A DNA stretch of 64,000 nt. It comes from Bacteroidales bacterium. Its GTDB lineage: Bacteria; Bacteroidota; Bacteroidia; Bacteroidales; UBA932. The notes beneath the pieces were generated by a model that was given only the letters and a program-made list of their open reading frames with translations, was not told where the DNA came from and did no database searches. Position 1 is the first letter of the stretch. Each line of letters opens with the position of its first letter. Made by a program: the position numbers and the translations under genes. The DNA lies in contig JAFXQA010000001.1 of the NCBI GenBank assembly GCA_017527415.1, positions 1-64,000 on the forward strand, in the 5' to 3' direction. Of this stretch, positions 43,269 through 52,284 are shown in pieces.

Positions 43269-43840
43269 TACAGGCGTATTATTTCGACTTCTCCACGTAG
43301 TCCGATCTTGATAATCTGCGACGCACGACCGGTGGATTCATGCTCAAGCGCGGGCGGCACTACATAATCGACGGCTTTCACAATCTCCGTGCTGATTTCT
43401 GCAAAACACGAAGGCGTGGCCTCTCCGGAAATGTTTGCCGAAGTGGATACCAAGGGTCTTCGCAGCTTGCGCACCAGCTTGACGCAGAAGTCGTTAAGCG
43501 GGATGCGTATACCCACGCTGCCATCCTCCGCTACCACATTGGGCGCCAGATACTGGGCTCCGGGGTAGATGATTGTCATAGGGGCGTCGTTCACTTCCAC
43601 AAGGTCGATGGCGATGTTCGGAATCTCCTTGATGTGCCTGGCAATCATATCCAGGTCGCAGGCCAGCAGCACCAGCGACTTGGCTTCGCTGCGGCGCTTG
43701 ATTTCGAAGACCCGGGCCACCGCCGCCTCGTTGGTGGCATCGCATCCGATGCCCCATACGGTGTCGGTAGGATAAAGGATCACGCCTCCGCGCTTCAAAA
43801 CATCAAGCGCTTCGGCAATGGCGGTATCAATAATGGACAT
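43268..43840 (-). CDS. Threonylcarbamoyl-AMP synthase (Sua5/YciO/YrdC family)
   Basis: 190 residues. YPTDTVWGIGCDATNE, KRRSEAKSLVLLA and STSANISGEAT are the TsaC/Sua5 ATP- and threonine-binding blocks. The enzyme makes threonylcarbamoyl-AMP for the t6A modification at position 37 of ANN-decoding tRNAs. It overlaps the rhomboid gene by 14 bases and shares a base with rsmE, so the operon is translationally coupled. Confidence 0.88.
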   Translation of the reverse strand: MSIIDTAIAEALDVLKRGGVILYPTDTVWGIGCDATNEAAVARVFEIKRRSEAKSLVLLACDLDMIARHIKEIPNIAIDLVEVNDAPMTIIYPGAQYLAPNVVAEDGSVGIRIPLNDFCVKLVRKLRRPLVSTSANISGEATPSCFAEISTEIVKAVDYVVPPALEHESTGRASQIIKIGLRGEVEIIRL

Positions 43841-44459
43841 AGGAATGATCGTTATTCTTCTTGCGCTTATACCACCACCATATCAGGAGCCAGCCTATCA
43901 GGGCGCCGCCCAGATGTGCGAAATGGGCAACCCCGGCCTGCGTGCCTGTTACTCCGGTGAACAGTTCGATGCCGATGAATATGATGGCCATCCACTTTGC
44001 GGAAAGGGTGACGGGAGGGAAAATCAGTGTCAGCCTCGCTTCGGGGAAAATCATCGCAAAAGCGACGATTACTCCGTAGATGCATCCGGATGCACCAACG
44101 GTGGGTACACCCTGAATGGCGGGGTCAAGCGCCTGAACTCCCAGTTGGGCGGCCGCCGCGGCGAAACCGGCTGCAAAATATAGGATGGTAAACCTCTGCC
44201 TGCCGATTATCTGCTCTACAGCCTTTCCGAAAATATAGAGGGAGTACATGTTGAAGAAAATATGCCAGAACCCGCCATGCATGAACATATAGCTGAGTGG
44301 TTGCCAGATTTTGAACCATGGTGCAGTGGGATAGTACAGGGAAAAGTTCTGATACATGAACTGCGGGTTTACCCTGGTAGCCAGATATACAAGCACGTTG
44401 ATGATAATCAGGTGCGTGGTCATCGGCAGTTGCTGTCTGTCTTCTTGAACGTATGGCAT
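43827..44459 (-). CDS. Rhomboid-family intramembrane serine protease
   Basis: 210 residues with six to seven hydrophobic helices. The catalytic Ser is in GASGCIYG and the catalytic His in AHLGGALIGWLL; the helix-2 motif HGGFWHIFFNMYSLY is typical. Rhomboids cleave substrates inside membranes. The start ATG shares the final A with the mutL stop (TAATG). Confidence 0.9.
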   Translation of the reverse strand: MPYVQEDRQQLPMTTHLIIINVLVYLATRVNPQFMYQNFSLYYPTAPWFKIWQPLSYMFMHGGFWHIFFNMYSLYIFGKAVEQIIGRQRFTILYFAAGFAAAAAQLGVQALDPAIQGVPTVGASGCIYGVIVAFAMIFPEARLTLIFPPVTLSAKWMAIIFIGIELFTGVTGTQAGVAHFAHLGGALIGWLLIWWWYKRKKNNDHSYVHY

Positions 44460-46243
44460 TACTGAAATCTTTTTTCCAAATCGTCTGTGCTCATGACTGC
44501 GGTAATCTTCTTGCCTGAAGCAGTCAGCTCGGCATTGTCGCAGGCAAAGAGCGAATCTATAAGTTGTTGTGCTTCAAGGGCATTCCGCGGCGGCTCGGCG
44601 TTCACGCTGCCAAGGGTGGCAAATTTTGATGCCATGGCCGCGCGCACAACCTCGGGCACTCCGGACGTATCGTCCGAGAGGATAAGGAGCAGGTCCTGCA
44701 CCATCTGCTGCACCTTGCCGGGTTCGCAGGAATATCCCTCCGGAACTCCGTTCACCACAACAGTGTCGGTGCCGAACGGAGTGATGTCGAAGCCTACCGA
44801 AGCGAGCATTGCGGAGTTCTCATCGAAAACGAGCCTGGATGCGGCACCAACCTGCACTTGCACGGGGAAGAGGGCGGTCTGGGTTACGGGGACGTTCTTC
44901 GACAGGGCTTTGAGATTGCGTTCGTAGAGGATGCGTTCCCAGGCCCGGCGTATATGCACCAGCAGCACGCCGGATGCAGATGGGGCGATGATGTACTTTC
45001 CCTTGACTATCAGCGCTTTGGCCTGCGCAGCCTGGTTCTGCTCGAACAGTACGCCGTATCCCTGGCCCGCGTCGGGAGTAACGTTCACTCCGGCACCACC
45101 ATCCCCATCGAACCCGATGTTGAAAGGATTGTAATCCGGATCCAGCGGCGGAGCGGGAGCGGAGGAGGCAGGCCCGCGGTATTCATCGAAAGCAGACCCC
45201 ATCTGAGGCATCTCGATGCGCCCTTCCGTGTCGAAATCCAGACCCTCGCCGAAGGCATTCTTCCCCAGGGTCTCTTTTACGCAGGCGTAGACGGTCTGGA
45301 AAATGACCGCATCTTCTTCGAACTTAACCTCAGCCTTGGTAGGGTGTATGTTCACGTCTACAGCTTCAGGATCCACTTCCAGCCAAATGAAGTAGGATGG
45401 AGTGTAGCCTTCGGGCAGATACTCTTCGTAGGCTTTCATCACAGCCTTGTGCAGATAGGCGCTGCGGAAATAACGTCCGTTCACGAAGAAGAACTGGTTG
45501 GCCACAGTCTTGCGGGCGGTGTCGGGCCGGGCGAGGAATCCTTGCACACGCACGAGGGAGGTTTCGGCGTTGATATCTACCAGATCCCCGGTCACGTTGG
45601 CTCCCAGAAGGTCCAGAACCCTGAATTTAAGGGACTTGGCCGGACGCAGGCGGAATATGTCCCGCCCGTTTGAATTCAGGGAGAACCCAACCTCGGGGCA
45701 GGTGAGAGCCACGCGCGTAAATTCTTCTACGATATGCTTGAGCTCGATGTTGTCGCTTTTGAGGAACTTTCGGCGGGCGGGGGTGTTGTAGAACAGGTTG
45801 CGAACCAGGAAATTGCTGCCGGTAGGGGCTGCCACGGAAGCGGTTTTGACGGCTGTGGGGTCGGAGATGCTTACCTGGGTGCCGGTGTCGTCCTGCACGC
45901 GGCGTGTCTTGAGGGTGACTTCCGCCACGGCGGCGATGCTGGCAAGGGCCTCTCCGCGGAAGCCGTAGCTTGTGATGTGCTGAAGGTCTTCCGCTTCAGC
46001 GATCTTGGAGGTTGCGTGCCTCTCGAAACAGAGCACTGCATCGGCAGGGCTCATGCCGGAGCCGTTGTCTATCACCTGGATACTGGTGCGGCCGGCATCC
46101 TTTACTACCACATCAATCTGGGTTGCGCCCGCATCTATCGCATTCTCCATCAATTCCTTGACTACCGATGCGGGCCGCTGCACCACCTCGCCGGCGGCTA
46201 TCATGTTGGCAATGTTTGCCGGAAGGACCTTGAGCTTTCCCAT
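44459..46243 (-). CDS. mutL: DNA mismatch repair protein MutL
   Basis: 594 residues. GHKL ATPase motifs KELMENAIDAGAT, DNGSGM and YGFRGEALASIAAV are intact, followed by the ribosomal-S5-like domain and NIHPTKAEVKFE, then a Gly/Pro linker (~350-400) and a C-terminal dimerisation domain. I do not see the DQHAxxER endonuclease motif, so this copy may lack nicking activity like E. coli MutL; the reading is limited by divergence. Coupled to the small gene upstream and rhomboid downstream. Confidence 0.9.
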   Translation of the reverse strand: MGKLKVLPANIANMIAAGEVVQRPASVVKELMENAIDAGATQIDVVVKDAGRTSIQVIDNGSGMSPADAVLCFERHATSKIAEAEDLQHITSYGFRGEALASIAAVAEVTLKTRRVQDDTGTQVSISDPTAVKTASVAAPTGSNFLVRNLFYNTPARRKFLKSDNIELKHIVEEFTRVALTCPEVGFSLNSNGRDIFRLRPAKSLKFRVLDLLGANVTGDLVDINAETSLVRVQGFLARPDTARKTVANQFFFVNGRYFRSAYLHKAVMKAYEEYLPEGYTPSYFIWLEVDPEAVDVNIHPTKAEVKFEEDAVIFQTVYACVKETLGKNAFGEGLDFDTEGRIEMPQMGSAFDEYRGPASSAPAPPLDPDYNPFNIGFDGDGGAGVNVTPDAGQGYGVLFEQNQAAQAKALIVKGKYIIAPSASGVLLVHIRRAWERILYERNLKALSKNVPVTQTALFPVQVQVGAASRLVFDENSAMLASVGFDITPFGTDTVVVNGVPEGYSCEPGKVQQMVQDLLLILSDDTSGVPEVVRAAMASKFATLGSVNAEPPRNALEAQQLIDSLFACDNAELTASGKKITAVMSTDDLEKRFQ

Positions 46244-46545
46244 TACAGCATCGAGTAGAATTTGGCGATAAAGTACAGCACCGCAACTATCAGCAGCAGG
46301 GTCACAATGCCTATTATGGTCTGGACGCCCTTCATGCGGTTGCGCGTATGTTGATAAGCACCGTCACGGAAAGCCCCGTGCAGATAGCTCCCGGGCACGT
46401 ATCCGCCGTCTTTCTTGTCGGCATCCATGCTTCCGTCCACGGCCTTGAACCTGCGCATGCGCTCCTCTTTCTCTTTATCGTAATACATCGGTTTATAGTC
46501 AAAGACCCGATGCTCGTTATCGCCAAAAAAGTTGAAAAATCCCAT
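46243..46545 (-). CDS. Small membrane protein of the mutL operon, hypothetical
   Basis: 100 residues: a hydrophilic N-terminus (FGDNEHRVFDYKPMYYDKEK) and one C-terminal membrane helix (TIIGIVTLLLIVAVLYFIAKF). Common as a conserved small gene in Bacteroidales but I know no function. It shares a base with mutL (TAATG). Its TAAATTTG box (minus, 46552-46559) ends 6 bases before the ATG and is the promoter of the whole rsmE-ward operon. Confidence 0.75.
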   Translation of the reverse strand: MGFFNFFGDNEHRVFDYKPMYYDKEKEERMRRFKAVDGSMDADKKDGGYVPGSYLHGAFRDGAYQHTRNRMKGVQTIIGIVTLLLIVAVLYFIAKFYSML

Positions 46546-46584
46546 AACTTACAAATTTAGCAATTTTATTGTAACTTTGCGGAT

Positions 46585-47064
46585 ATGCAGATACGAATCG
46601 GACAGGGATACGACGTTCATGCCATCGCAGATGGCCTGCCTATGTGGCTCGGGGGCATTCAGCTTCCTTCAGACAAGGGGTTTGTTGCACACTCCGACGG
46701 AGACGTGGCCATCCATGCCCTGTGTGACGCCCTTCTCGGCGCAGCCGCCCTCGGCGACATCGGCCTCCACTTCCCGGACAGTTCGCCCCAATGGAAGGAT
46801 GCCGACAGCAAGGGCCTCCTCCGCCGAGTGGTCGAGATGCTTTCCAAAGAAGGCTGGAAGGTCGGCAACGCCGATATAACCATCGCTCTGCAAGCCCCCA
46901 AGCTCCGCCCATATATAGATGAGATGCGCTCAGTGCTGGCGCCGATTCTCGGGGTTCCGGTGGATGCGGTCAGCGTCAAAGCCACCACCACCGAACATCT
47001 GGGATTCGTCGGGCGTGGCGAGGGCTGCGAGGTTTGGGCCGTAGTTTTGATAGAAAAAGACTGA
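46585..47064 (+). CDS. ispF: 2-C-methyl-D-erythritol 2,4-cyclodiphosphate synthase
   Basis: 159 residues. RIGQGYDVHAIADG and LGDIGLHFPDSSPQWKDADS hold the Asp-His zinc ligands and the catalytic loop. SVKATTTEHLGFVGRGEG closes the family signature. IspF makes the cyclodiphosphate in non-mevalonate isoprenoid synthesis. The box TAACTTTG (46572-46579) lies 5 bases before the ATG and faces the mutL-operon promoter 12 bases away. Followed by pncA after a 4-base gap. Confidence 0.94.
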   Translation: MQIRIGQGYDVHAIADGLPMWLGGIQLPSDKGFVAHSDGDVAIHALCDALLGAAALGDIGLHFPDSSPQWKDADSKGLLRRVVEMLSKEGWKVGNADITIALQAPKLRPYIDEMRSVLAPILGVPVDAVSVKATTTEHLGFVGRGEGCEVWAVVLIEKD

Positions 47065-47068
47065 CGAT

Positions 47069-47620
47069 ATGGAAAAAGCAATTGTTGTTGTCGACGAGAT
47101 TTACGGGTTCCTCCCGGGAGGCGCCCTGGCCTGCGGGCATTCCCTCGAAGCGGTGGCTGCAACCAAGGCTCTGTTGGAAAATAATCCATCGATACCCGCC
47201 CTCTTTATCTGCGATCATCACCCCGCCAACCATTGTTCTTTTGCCGCGCAGGGCGGCCCCTGGCCTCCTCACTGCGTGGCCGGCACCCGCGAAGGCGAGA
47301 TCCACGACGACCTGCTGCCCTTCGTTCAGGAAGAACTTACATTCTATAAGGGATGCGATCCTGCAGTGGAGCAGTATTCTGGGTTCGAAGGTCGCAATAC
47401 TGCCGGCCAGAGCCTTTCAGAAGTGCTGCAACTACTTGGCACAGAGGTGGTTTATGTGGTGGGTATTGCCACTGAATATTGTGTTCGCAACACTGCCGAA
47501 GATCTGCTTAAGGCGGGTTTCAAGGTTACCGTACTCGAGGACTGTCTTGGCTGGGTGGATAGAGAAGGGCATAAAAAAACCCTCCCTGAGTTAGCTCGGG
47601 AGGGCATCAGAATCAAATAA
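47069..47620 (+). CDS. pncA: Nicotinamidase
   Basis: 183 residues. Catalytic Asp in VVVDEIYGFLPGGALA, metal-ligand segment DHHPANHCSF, PWPPHCVAGT and catalytic Cys in GIATEYCVRNTA match PncA of the isochorismatase-like hydrolases. It hydrolyses nicotinamide to nicotinic acid for NAD salvage. Its last ~15 codons contain, on the opposite strand, the terminator of the convergent lipoprotein gene. Confidence 0.92.
   Translation: MEKAIVVVDEIYGFLPGGALACGHSLEAVAATKALLENNPSIPALFICDHHPANHCSFAAQGGPWPPHCVAGTREGEIHDDLLPFVQEELTFYKGCDPAVEQYSGFEGRNTAGQSLSEVLQLLGTEVVYVVGIATEYCVRNTAEDLLKAGFKVTVLEDCLGWVDREGHKKTLPELAREGIRIK
47573..47604 (-). terminator. Intrinsic terminator of the 47627 gene, inside pncA
   Basis: CCCTCCCTGAG (47580-47590) and CTCGGGAGGG (47595-47604) form a ~10-bp stem with one bulged base and a 4-base loop. 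On the minus strand it is followed by seven T residues (47573-47579). It lies wholly in the pncA coding sequence. Confidence 0.8.
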
Positions 47621-47626
47621 GCAAAA

Positions 47627-47854
47627 CTACTTCTTGATTTCGTTCTTGATGGCCTCTGCACCAGCGCTGATGCCGGTCTTTGCCACGTCGACTGCTGCGT
47701 CTGTGACGGCGTCCTTAACCTCGTCCTGAGCGCTCTTTTCAGTAACAACTTCATTGGCGGCGGGTTCTGCGGCGGCTTCCTTGGCTTTCTTGTTTCCGCA
47801 TGCGGTGAAGCTCAGGAGAGCAACAACTGCGAGAATGACATAAATCTTCTTCAT
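47627..47854 (-). CDS. Small Ala/Lys/Glu-rich lipoprotein
   Basis: 75 residues. Lipobox SFTACGNKKAKE, then an amphipathic Ala/Glu/Asp/Lys sequence (DEVKDAVTDAAVDVAKTG) predicted to be one long helix. Such short helical lipoproteins are often abundant envelope components. Convergent with pncA and with a terminator located within it. Confidence 0.75.
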   Translation of the reverse strand: MKKIYVILAVVALLSFTACGNKKAKEAAAEPAANEVVTEKSAQDEVKDAVTDAAVDVAKTGISAGAEAIKNEIKK

Positions 47855-47979
47855 AAGGCAATAAACTTTAAAAATTTAACCGGTTAAAACAATGTGGCCA
47901 ATGGCCACAACGCAAAAATAAAAAATAATCCCGGAAAGTGGCTATAATTTTTTAAATTTGTAGACCAAAAGACCATTTT

Positions 47980-49941
47980 ATGCTGATAGTCTTGAAACTC
48001 CTGGGCTCTATCGCTCTGCTTATTTACGGTATGAAGGTGATGAGCGAGGCCCTTCAGAAAATGGCGGGTCCTCAGTTGCGACATCTCCTTGGCGCAATGA
48101 CCACCAACCGCTTTTCCGGCGTTGCCACCGGCGCTCTGGTGACCGTTGCCGTGCAGTCTTCCGCCGCAACCACCGTCATGACGGTATCTTTCGTGAATGC
48201 GGCCCTGCTGACCCTCTCCCAGGCCATTTCCATTATCATGGGTGCCAACATCGGCACCACCATGAGCGCCTGGATCATGTCGGCGGGATTCTCGTTCAAC
48301 ATGGCTAATATCGTGTGGCCAGTCTTTCTGGTCGGCATCATACTCATACAGCTTGGCAAACACCGCTACGTGGGCGACTTCCTTTTCGGACTCAGCTTCC
48401 TTCTCTTCGCCCTGGGCATGCTCAAGGCTACCGGCGTGGAGATGGACCTCGCCAGCAAGCCCGCCATCGTAAACTTCTTTGCCAGTTTCAAGACAAACTA
48501 CGGCACCATCCTGCTGTTCCTTCTCATTGGCTCGGTGCTCACCGCCCTAGTGCAGTCGTCCGCAGCGCTGATGGCCATTACTATGGTGCTCTGTTCTACC
48601 GGCGCCATCACCATCTTCCAGGGCATCGCGCTCGTCATGGGTGAGAATATCGGCACCACGGTTACCGCCAACCTCGCGGCCATGTCTGCCAACACGCAGG
48701 CCCGCCGGACGGCAATGGCGCACCTGCTCTTCAATGTTTTCGGCGTGCTGTGGGTGCTGGCCCTGTTCTTCCCCTTCGTGCGCATGGTCTGCGGCATCGT
48801 GGGTATGGATCCGGCCGCCGAAAGCCAAAGCCCGGTGCAGCTTTCTTTCGCCCTGGCGGCCTTCCACACGGCCTTCAATGTGGTGAACACGGCTGTCCTC
48901 ATCTGGTTTATACCCCAGATTGAGAAGATTGTGTGCGGCATCATCAAGCCCAGGCAATCGGAAGATGAGGAGGAATTCCGCCTGCAATATATCCGCGGAG
49001 GTCTCATGAAGACTCCGGAAATCTCTGTGTTGCAGGCGCAGAAGGAGATAGTGGTGTTCGGAGAGAAGATGCAGCGCATGTTCGGCATGGTGCAGGAACT
49101 CTATGCTACCGCGGATGATCAGGCCTTCGGCAAACTCTTCGAAAGAATCCGGAAGGCAGAAGATTTCAGCGACCGCATGGAGAATGAGATAGGCCGCTAC
49201 ATCGGCGAGGTCGGAGACGCCCACCTTTCCGATGACACCAAGGAGAAGATACGCGCCATGATCCGCCAGATCGGTGAGTTGGAATCCATAGGCGACAGTT
49301 GCTTCAACCTCGCCCGCATCATCCGCCGCAAGCGGGAGAATAAGATATCATTCACCGAATGGCAGGAGGGTGGTTTGCAGGATATCTTCTCCCTTGTGAA
49401 TGAGGCGCTTACGCGGATGAATACCCTGCTTGCAGGCCGCAAGGAAGACTACGACATCTCCCTCTCGGAAGATGTGGAACGCCGCATCAATGCCTGCCGC
49501 AATGCGCTCAAGCAGCAGAATGCCGAGAATCTGGATAACCGTTTATACGGCTACGACAACGGCACTGTGTTCGTCGACCTCATCGGAGAGTACGAAAAGA
49601 CGGGGGATTATATTATCAACGTGGTTGAGGCCCGTCTGGGAGCCGTGCGCAACGGCATTCGCTACCGCGGAATCCAGATAGACACTGATGCCAGGGAGAT
49701 AACGGTAGATGGTGAACCGGTGGTTTTTTCCAAGACGGAATACGAAATGCTGAAGTTGTTCCTGGAGAACCGCGGCCATGTTTTCTCCTGCCAGGAACTG
49801 CTGGATGCCGTCTGGCCAAACGACGTGATAGTGACCGACCATACGGTCGACGTGACCGTCGCCCGCATACGCCGCAAGATCGGCCTCTACGCCGCCAACC
49901 TCCGGACCCATGCCGGCTCAGGGTATTTCTTCCAGGATTAA
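47980..49941 (+). CDS. Na/phosphate symporter-PhoU-winged-helix fusion protein
   Basis: 653 residues. Residues 1-~320: two Na/Pi-cotransporter (NptA/PF02690-type) repeats with VQSSAATTVM, GANIGTT, VQSSAALMAI and GENIGTT. ~350-545: a PhoU-like helical domain (RMFGMVQELYATADDQAF, LESIGDSCFNLARII). ~563-651: an OmpR/PhoB-type winged helix (IQIDTDAREITVDGEPVVF, FSKTEYEMLKLFLENRG, TVDVTVARIRRKIG, RTHAGSGYFF). No frame break joins the parts. Transport plus PhoU is common; a DNA-binding tail is not known to me and suggests a membrane-bound sensor-regulator of phosphate uptake. Promoter-like TAAATTTG lies upstream. Confidence 0.85.
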   Translation: MLIVLKLLGSIALLIYGMKVMSEALQKMAGPQLRHLLGAMTTNRFSGVATGALVTVAVQSSAATTVMTVSFVNAALLTLSQAISIIMGANIGTTMSAWIMSAGFSFNMANIVWPVFLVGIILIQLGKHRYVGDFLFGLSFLLFALGMLKATGVEMDLASKPAIVNFFASFKTNYGTILLFLLIGSVLTALVQSSAALMAITMVLCSTGAITIFQGIALVMGENIGTTVTANLAAMSANTQARRTAMAHLLFNVFGVLWVLALFFPFVRMVCGIVGMDPAAESQSPVQLSFALAAFHTAFNVVNTAVLIWFIPQIEKIVCGIIKPRQSEDEEEFRLQYIRGGLMKTPEISVLQAQKEIVVFGEKMQRMFGMVQELYATADDQAFGKLFERIRKAEDFSDRMENEIGRYIGEVGDAHLSDDTKEKIRAMIRQIGELESIGDSCFNLARIIRRKRENKISFTEWQEGGLQDIFSLVNEALTRMNTLLAGRKEDYDISLSEDVERRINACRNALKQQNAENLDNRLYGYDNGTVFVDLIGEYEKTGDYIINVVEARLGAVRNGIRYRGIQIDTDAREITVDGEPVVFSKTEYEMLKLFLENRGHVFSCQELLDAVWPNDVIVTDHTVDVTVARIRRKIGLYAANLRTHAGSGYFFQD

Positions 49942-49948
49942 ATAATTG

Positions 49949-50767
49949 CTATAGGACAGAAGTAACGCTGTCGTAGTATTTCCGCGAAACGGGAATCCCG
50001 TTTTCGCTTCCCGTGTCCAGATCGGCGAAATAGTAGCCTCCTTCGCTTTTGCGAATCAGTTTGACGTGCTGCGGGTTGACAATATAACCCCGGTGCGTCC
50101 TCACAAATCCTGCCTTTTCGCATACCTCCTCTACGTTTTTGAGGGTGTTGCGGATCTGGCAGCTCTTTTCTATGCCGTTCTCCTCATAATGAACGATAAT
50201 GTAATTCTCATTCGACTCGATGTACAGCACAGACTCTACGGAGGTGATGAATTTCAGCTGGTGCCTCAGGTCATAGAACCTGAGTCTGTCTCCGCTTTCC
50301 GCGGGAGTGCCGCTTTGGGCATCGTGGAGGCAATAGGCAAGGGTAAGTATAAGATAGGGATAGATGAACAGCGACCCCAGCATGGCGATGCAGTGGCCGA
50401 AATATGCAAAGAAACTGCCGTCTGCCCCATGCCCCATCAAAACCAGGTACAGTGCGCTAAACGCAGATGCAAGCACCGTTTCGCTGACGCACCACAGCGC
50501 GAACCACCCCATGTTCATATTGAGTTGTTTCCGGAGCAGCCACAGCAGCAGCCTGCTGAACGACATGACAACCAGGATTATAGCCGAGATTATGGAAATG
50601 TTCAGTGTAAACAGATGCCCGCCCCCGGCACACAGCATTTCATGCATGCGTGCGGGCTCATACCAGAGGATGCTCAGCAGATAGAACGCCGGAAGCACGA
50701 GGGCATACACGTAAACGGGCATGAACTTAACGAAAGCTTTGGGATATACTCTCATTCTGGTCATCAT
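49949..50767 (-). CDS. Membrane-bound LytTR-family transcription regulator
   Basis: 272 residues from ATG 50767 (50764 also possible); an upstream ATG lies before the -7 box TATCTTTG (50779-50786) and is rejected. Four or five membrane helices (~10-165) precede a C-terminal LytTR domain (YDLRHQLKFITSVESVLYI, VRTHRGYIVNPQHVKLI). There is no receiver domain, so it likely senses a membrane signal directly. Direct repeats with GTCAC just upstream could be its own target and that of the divergent acyltransferase gene. Confidence 0.87.
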   Translation of the reverse strand: MMTRMRVYPKAFVKFMPVYVYALVLPAFYLLSILWYEPARMHEMLCAGGGHLFTLNISIISAIILVVMSFSRLLLWLLRKQLNMNMGWFALWCVSETVLASAFSALYLVLMGHGADGSFFAYFGHCIAMLGSLFIYPYLILTLAYCLHDAQSGTPAESGDRLRFYDLRHQLKFITSVESVLYIESNENYIIVHYEENGIEKSCQIRNTLKNVEEVCEKAGFVRTHRGYIVNPQHVKLIRKSEGGYYFADLDTGSENGIPVSRKYYDSVTSVL

Positions 50768-50774
50768 TTTTGAT

Positions 50775-50848
50775 GTGACAAAGATAATCATATTTTATTT
50801 TCGTCACAAGATTTGGCTGTTTTGTCACTTTTCGCCGCATTTTGTCAC
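50775..50848. promoter_or_regulatory. GTCAC direct repeats, possible LytTR sites
   Basis: GTCAC occurs at 50803, 50824 and 50844 on the + strand (spacing 21 and 20 bases, about two helical turns), each in a TTTTnGTCAC(A/T) context, plus an inverted GTGAC at 50775. They lie in the divergent region between the LytTR gene and the HxxxDG acyltransferase, between both promoters. LytTR proteins bind pairs of direct repeats with about two-turn spacing. Confidence 0.55.
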
Positions 50849-50927
50849 AAAAACAATACATCGATGTACAATGTTTTTTGTATTGAGGCGGCAGGTTTAC
50901 CTTTGCATTGCAAAAAACCTGAACGAT

Positions 50928-52280
50928 ATGACGCCACCAACATGGACGAGGCTCGACAACGCCTCCCTAATATATCCCGCCTGCCGGACAAAACGGTATG
51001 CCACTACTTTCAGGATGTCTGTCGCCCTGAACGAAGAAGTTTCGAAAGAAATACTTGGCCATGCTCTGGAGAAAACCGCTGCCCGCTTCCCCAGTTTCTG
51101 TTACGGACTGGACAAAGGCTTCTTCTGGTGGATACTCCGACGCCTCGAAAACAAACCTGTCCTCAGTTCCGTCGGTGGAATGGAGCTTTTTGACTTCCGG
51201 AAAAACGGAGGATTCCTTTTCAAGGTATCCGCCGAAAGCAACGTAATAATACTCGACGTATTCCACGTCCTTACCGACGGATATGGAGCAATGACTTTCC
51301 TGCTCAGCCTTACTGCGGAATACCTACGTATGCGCTACGGGGTGCAGATTCCGTCTTCGGGGTGGATACTGGATCCGGAGCAGGATCCCTCCTATTCAGA
51401 AATGGAGGACAGCTTCGACCACTTCTCGGGCATCAAAGGTGAGCTCGACAAGGAAACACGGGCGTATCACCTCTCCGGAACCATAGGGAAGCATAACATC
51501 CATGACGGTGTGCGTGTCTCCGTCCCCATCGATCAGGTCCGGCAGAAGACGAAGGAACTGGGTTGTACGGTAACGGAGCTGATTACTGCGGCGATGCTGA
51601 AATCCCTTCAGGATGTGCGGCGCGAAAAGGACCCGGGCTCGAGGCTTACTTCCATGAAAATTGAGGTCCCGGTCAACCTGAGACCCATCTTCGGGAGTGT
51701 TACGCTTCGTAATTTTTCTTCGTATGTGCACCTTGGGATCGATGTCTGCAACGGAGACCTTTCATTCGGCGACATACTGGAAGAGGTGAAACGCCAGAAA
51801 CGGATCTATGCGCAGCCGGGCTGCCTTACGACCCGGGTTGCCGGCAATGTCGCACTCGAAGACAATCCCGCCATAAGGCGTATCCCGCTTTTTATCAAAA
51901 AACCGGTAATCAATTACATCAAGACCCATAAAGGGGACCTTTACTGCTCCCAGACTATGTCCAACCTCGGCAATATCGACCTCCCGGAAGAGATGAGGTG
52001 CTATGTGAAGGATGTAGATTTCATACTCGGCCGCCCCAAGATCCGTCCGGGAGCGGTTGGGTGCGTGAGTTACGGCGGGCGCCTGAACCTGAACTTTGCG
52101 CGACGTATCGTGGAAGCGGACTTCGAGGACAGGTTCGTCGCCACGATGCAGGAGCTGGGAATAGAAGTCAGTGCGCGCTCCTACCGGATCTGCTCAGACG
52201 CCTCCAAAGGCAAGATGCTTCCGCAGATATCTCCCCGCTGGGCCCGTATGCATCTGCTGCGAAGATTGCTGATTATCTGA
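50928..52280 (+). CDS. Condensation/PapA-fold acyltransferase (HxxxDG motif)
   Basis: 450 residues. The HVLTDGYG motif (HxxxDG) is the catalytic core of the chloramphenicol-acetyltransferase-like superfamily: condensation domains, PapA, alcohol O-acetyltransferases. A second typical DFxxG-like region is near the C-terminus (YGGRLNLNFARRI). It acts as a stand-alone acyl transfer enzyme, acceptor unknown. Own -7 box TACCTTTG (50898-50905). Divergent from the LytTR regulator, which probably controls it. Confidence 0.75.
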   Translation: MTPPTWTRLDNASLIYPACRTKRYATTFRMSVALNEEVSKEILGHALEKTAARFPSFCYGLDKGFFWWILRRLENKPVLSSVGGMELFDFRKNGGFLFKVSAESNVIILDVFHVLTDGYGAMTFLLSLTAEYLRMRYGVQIPSSGWILDPEQDPSYSEMEDSFDHFSGIKGELDKETRAYHLSGTIGKHNIHDGVRVSVPIDQVRQKTKELGCTVTELITAAMLKSLQDVRREKDPGSRLTSMKIEVPVNLRPIFGSVTLRNFSSYVHLGIDVCNGDLSFGDILEEVKRQKRIYAQPGCLTTRVAGNVALEDNPAIRRIPLFIKKPVINYIKTHKGDLYCSQTMSNLGNIDLPEEMRCYVKDVDFILGRPKIRPGAVGCVSYGGRLNLNFARRIVEADFEDRFVATMQELGIEVSARSYRICSDASKGKMLPQISPRWARMHLLRRLLII

Positions 52281-52284
52281 CAAT

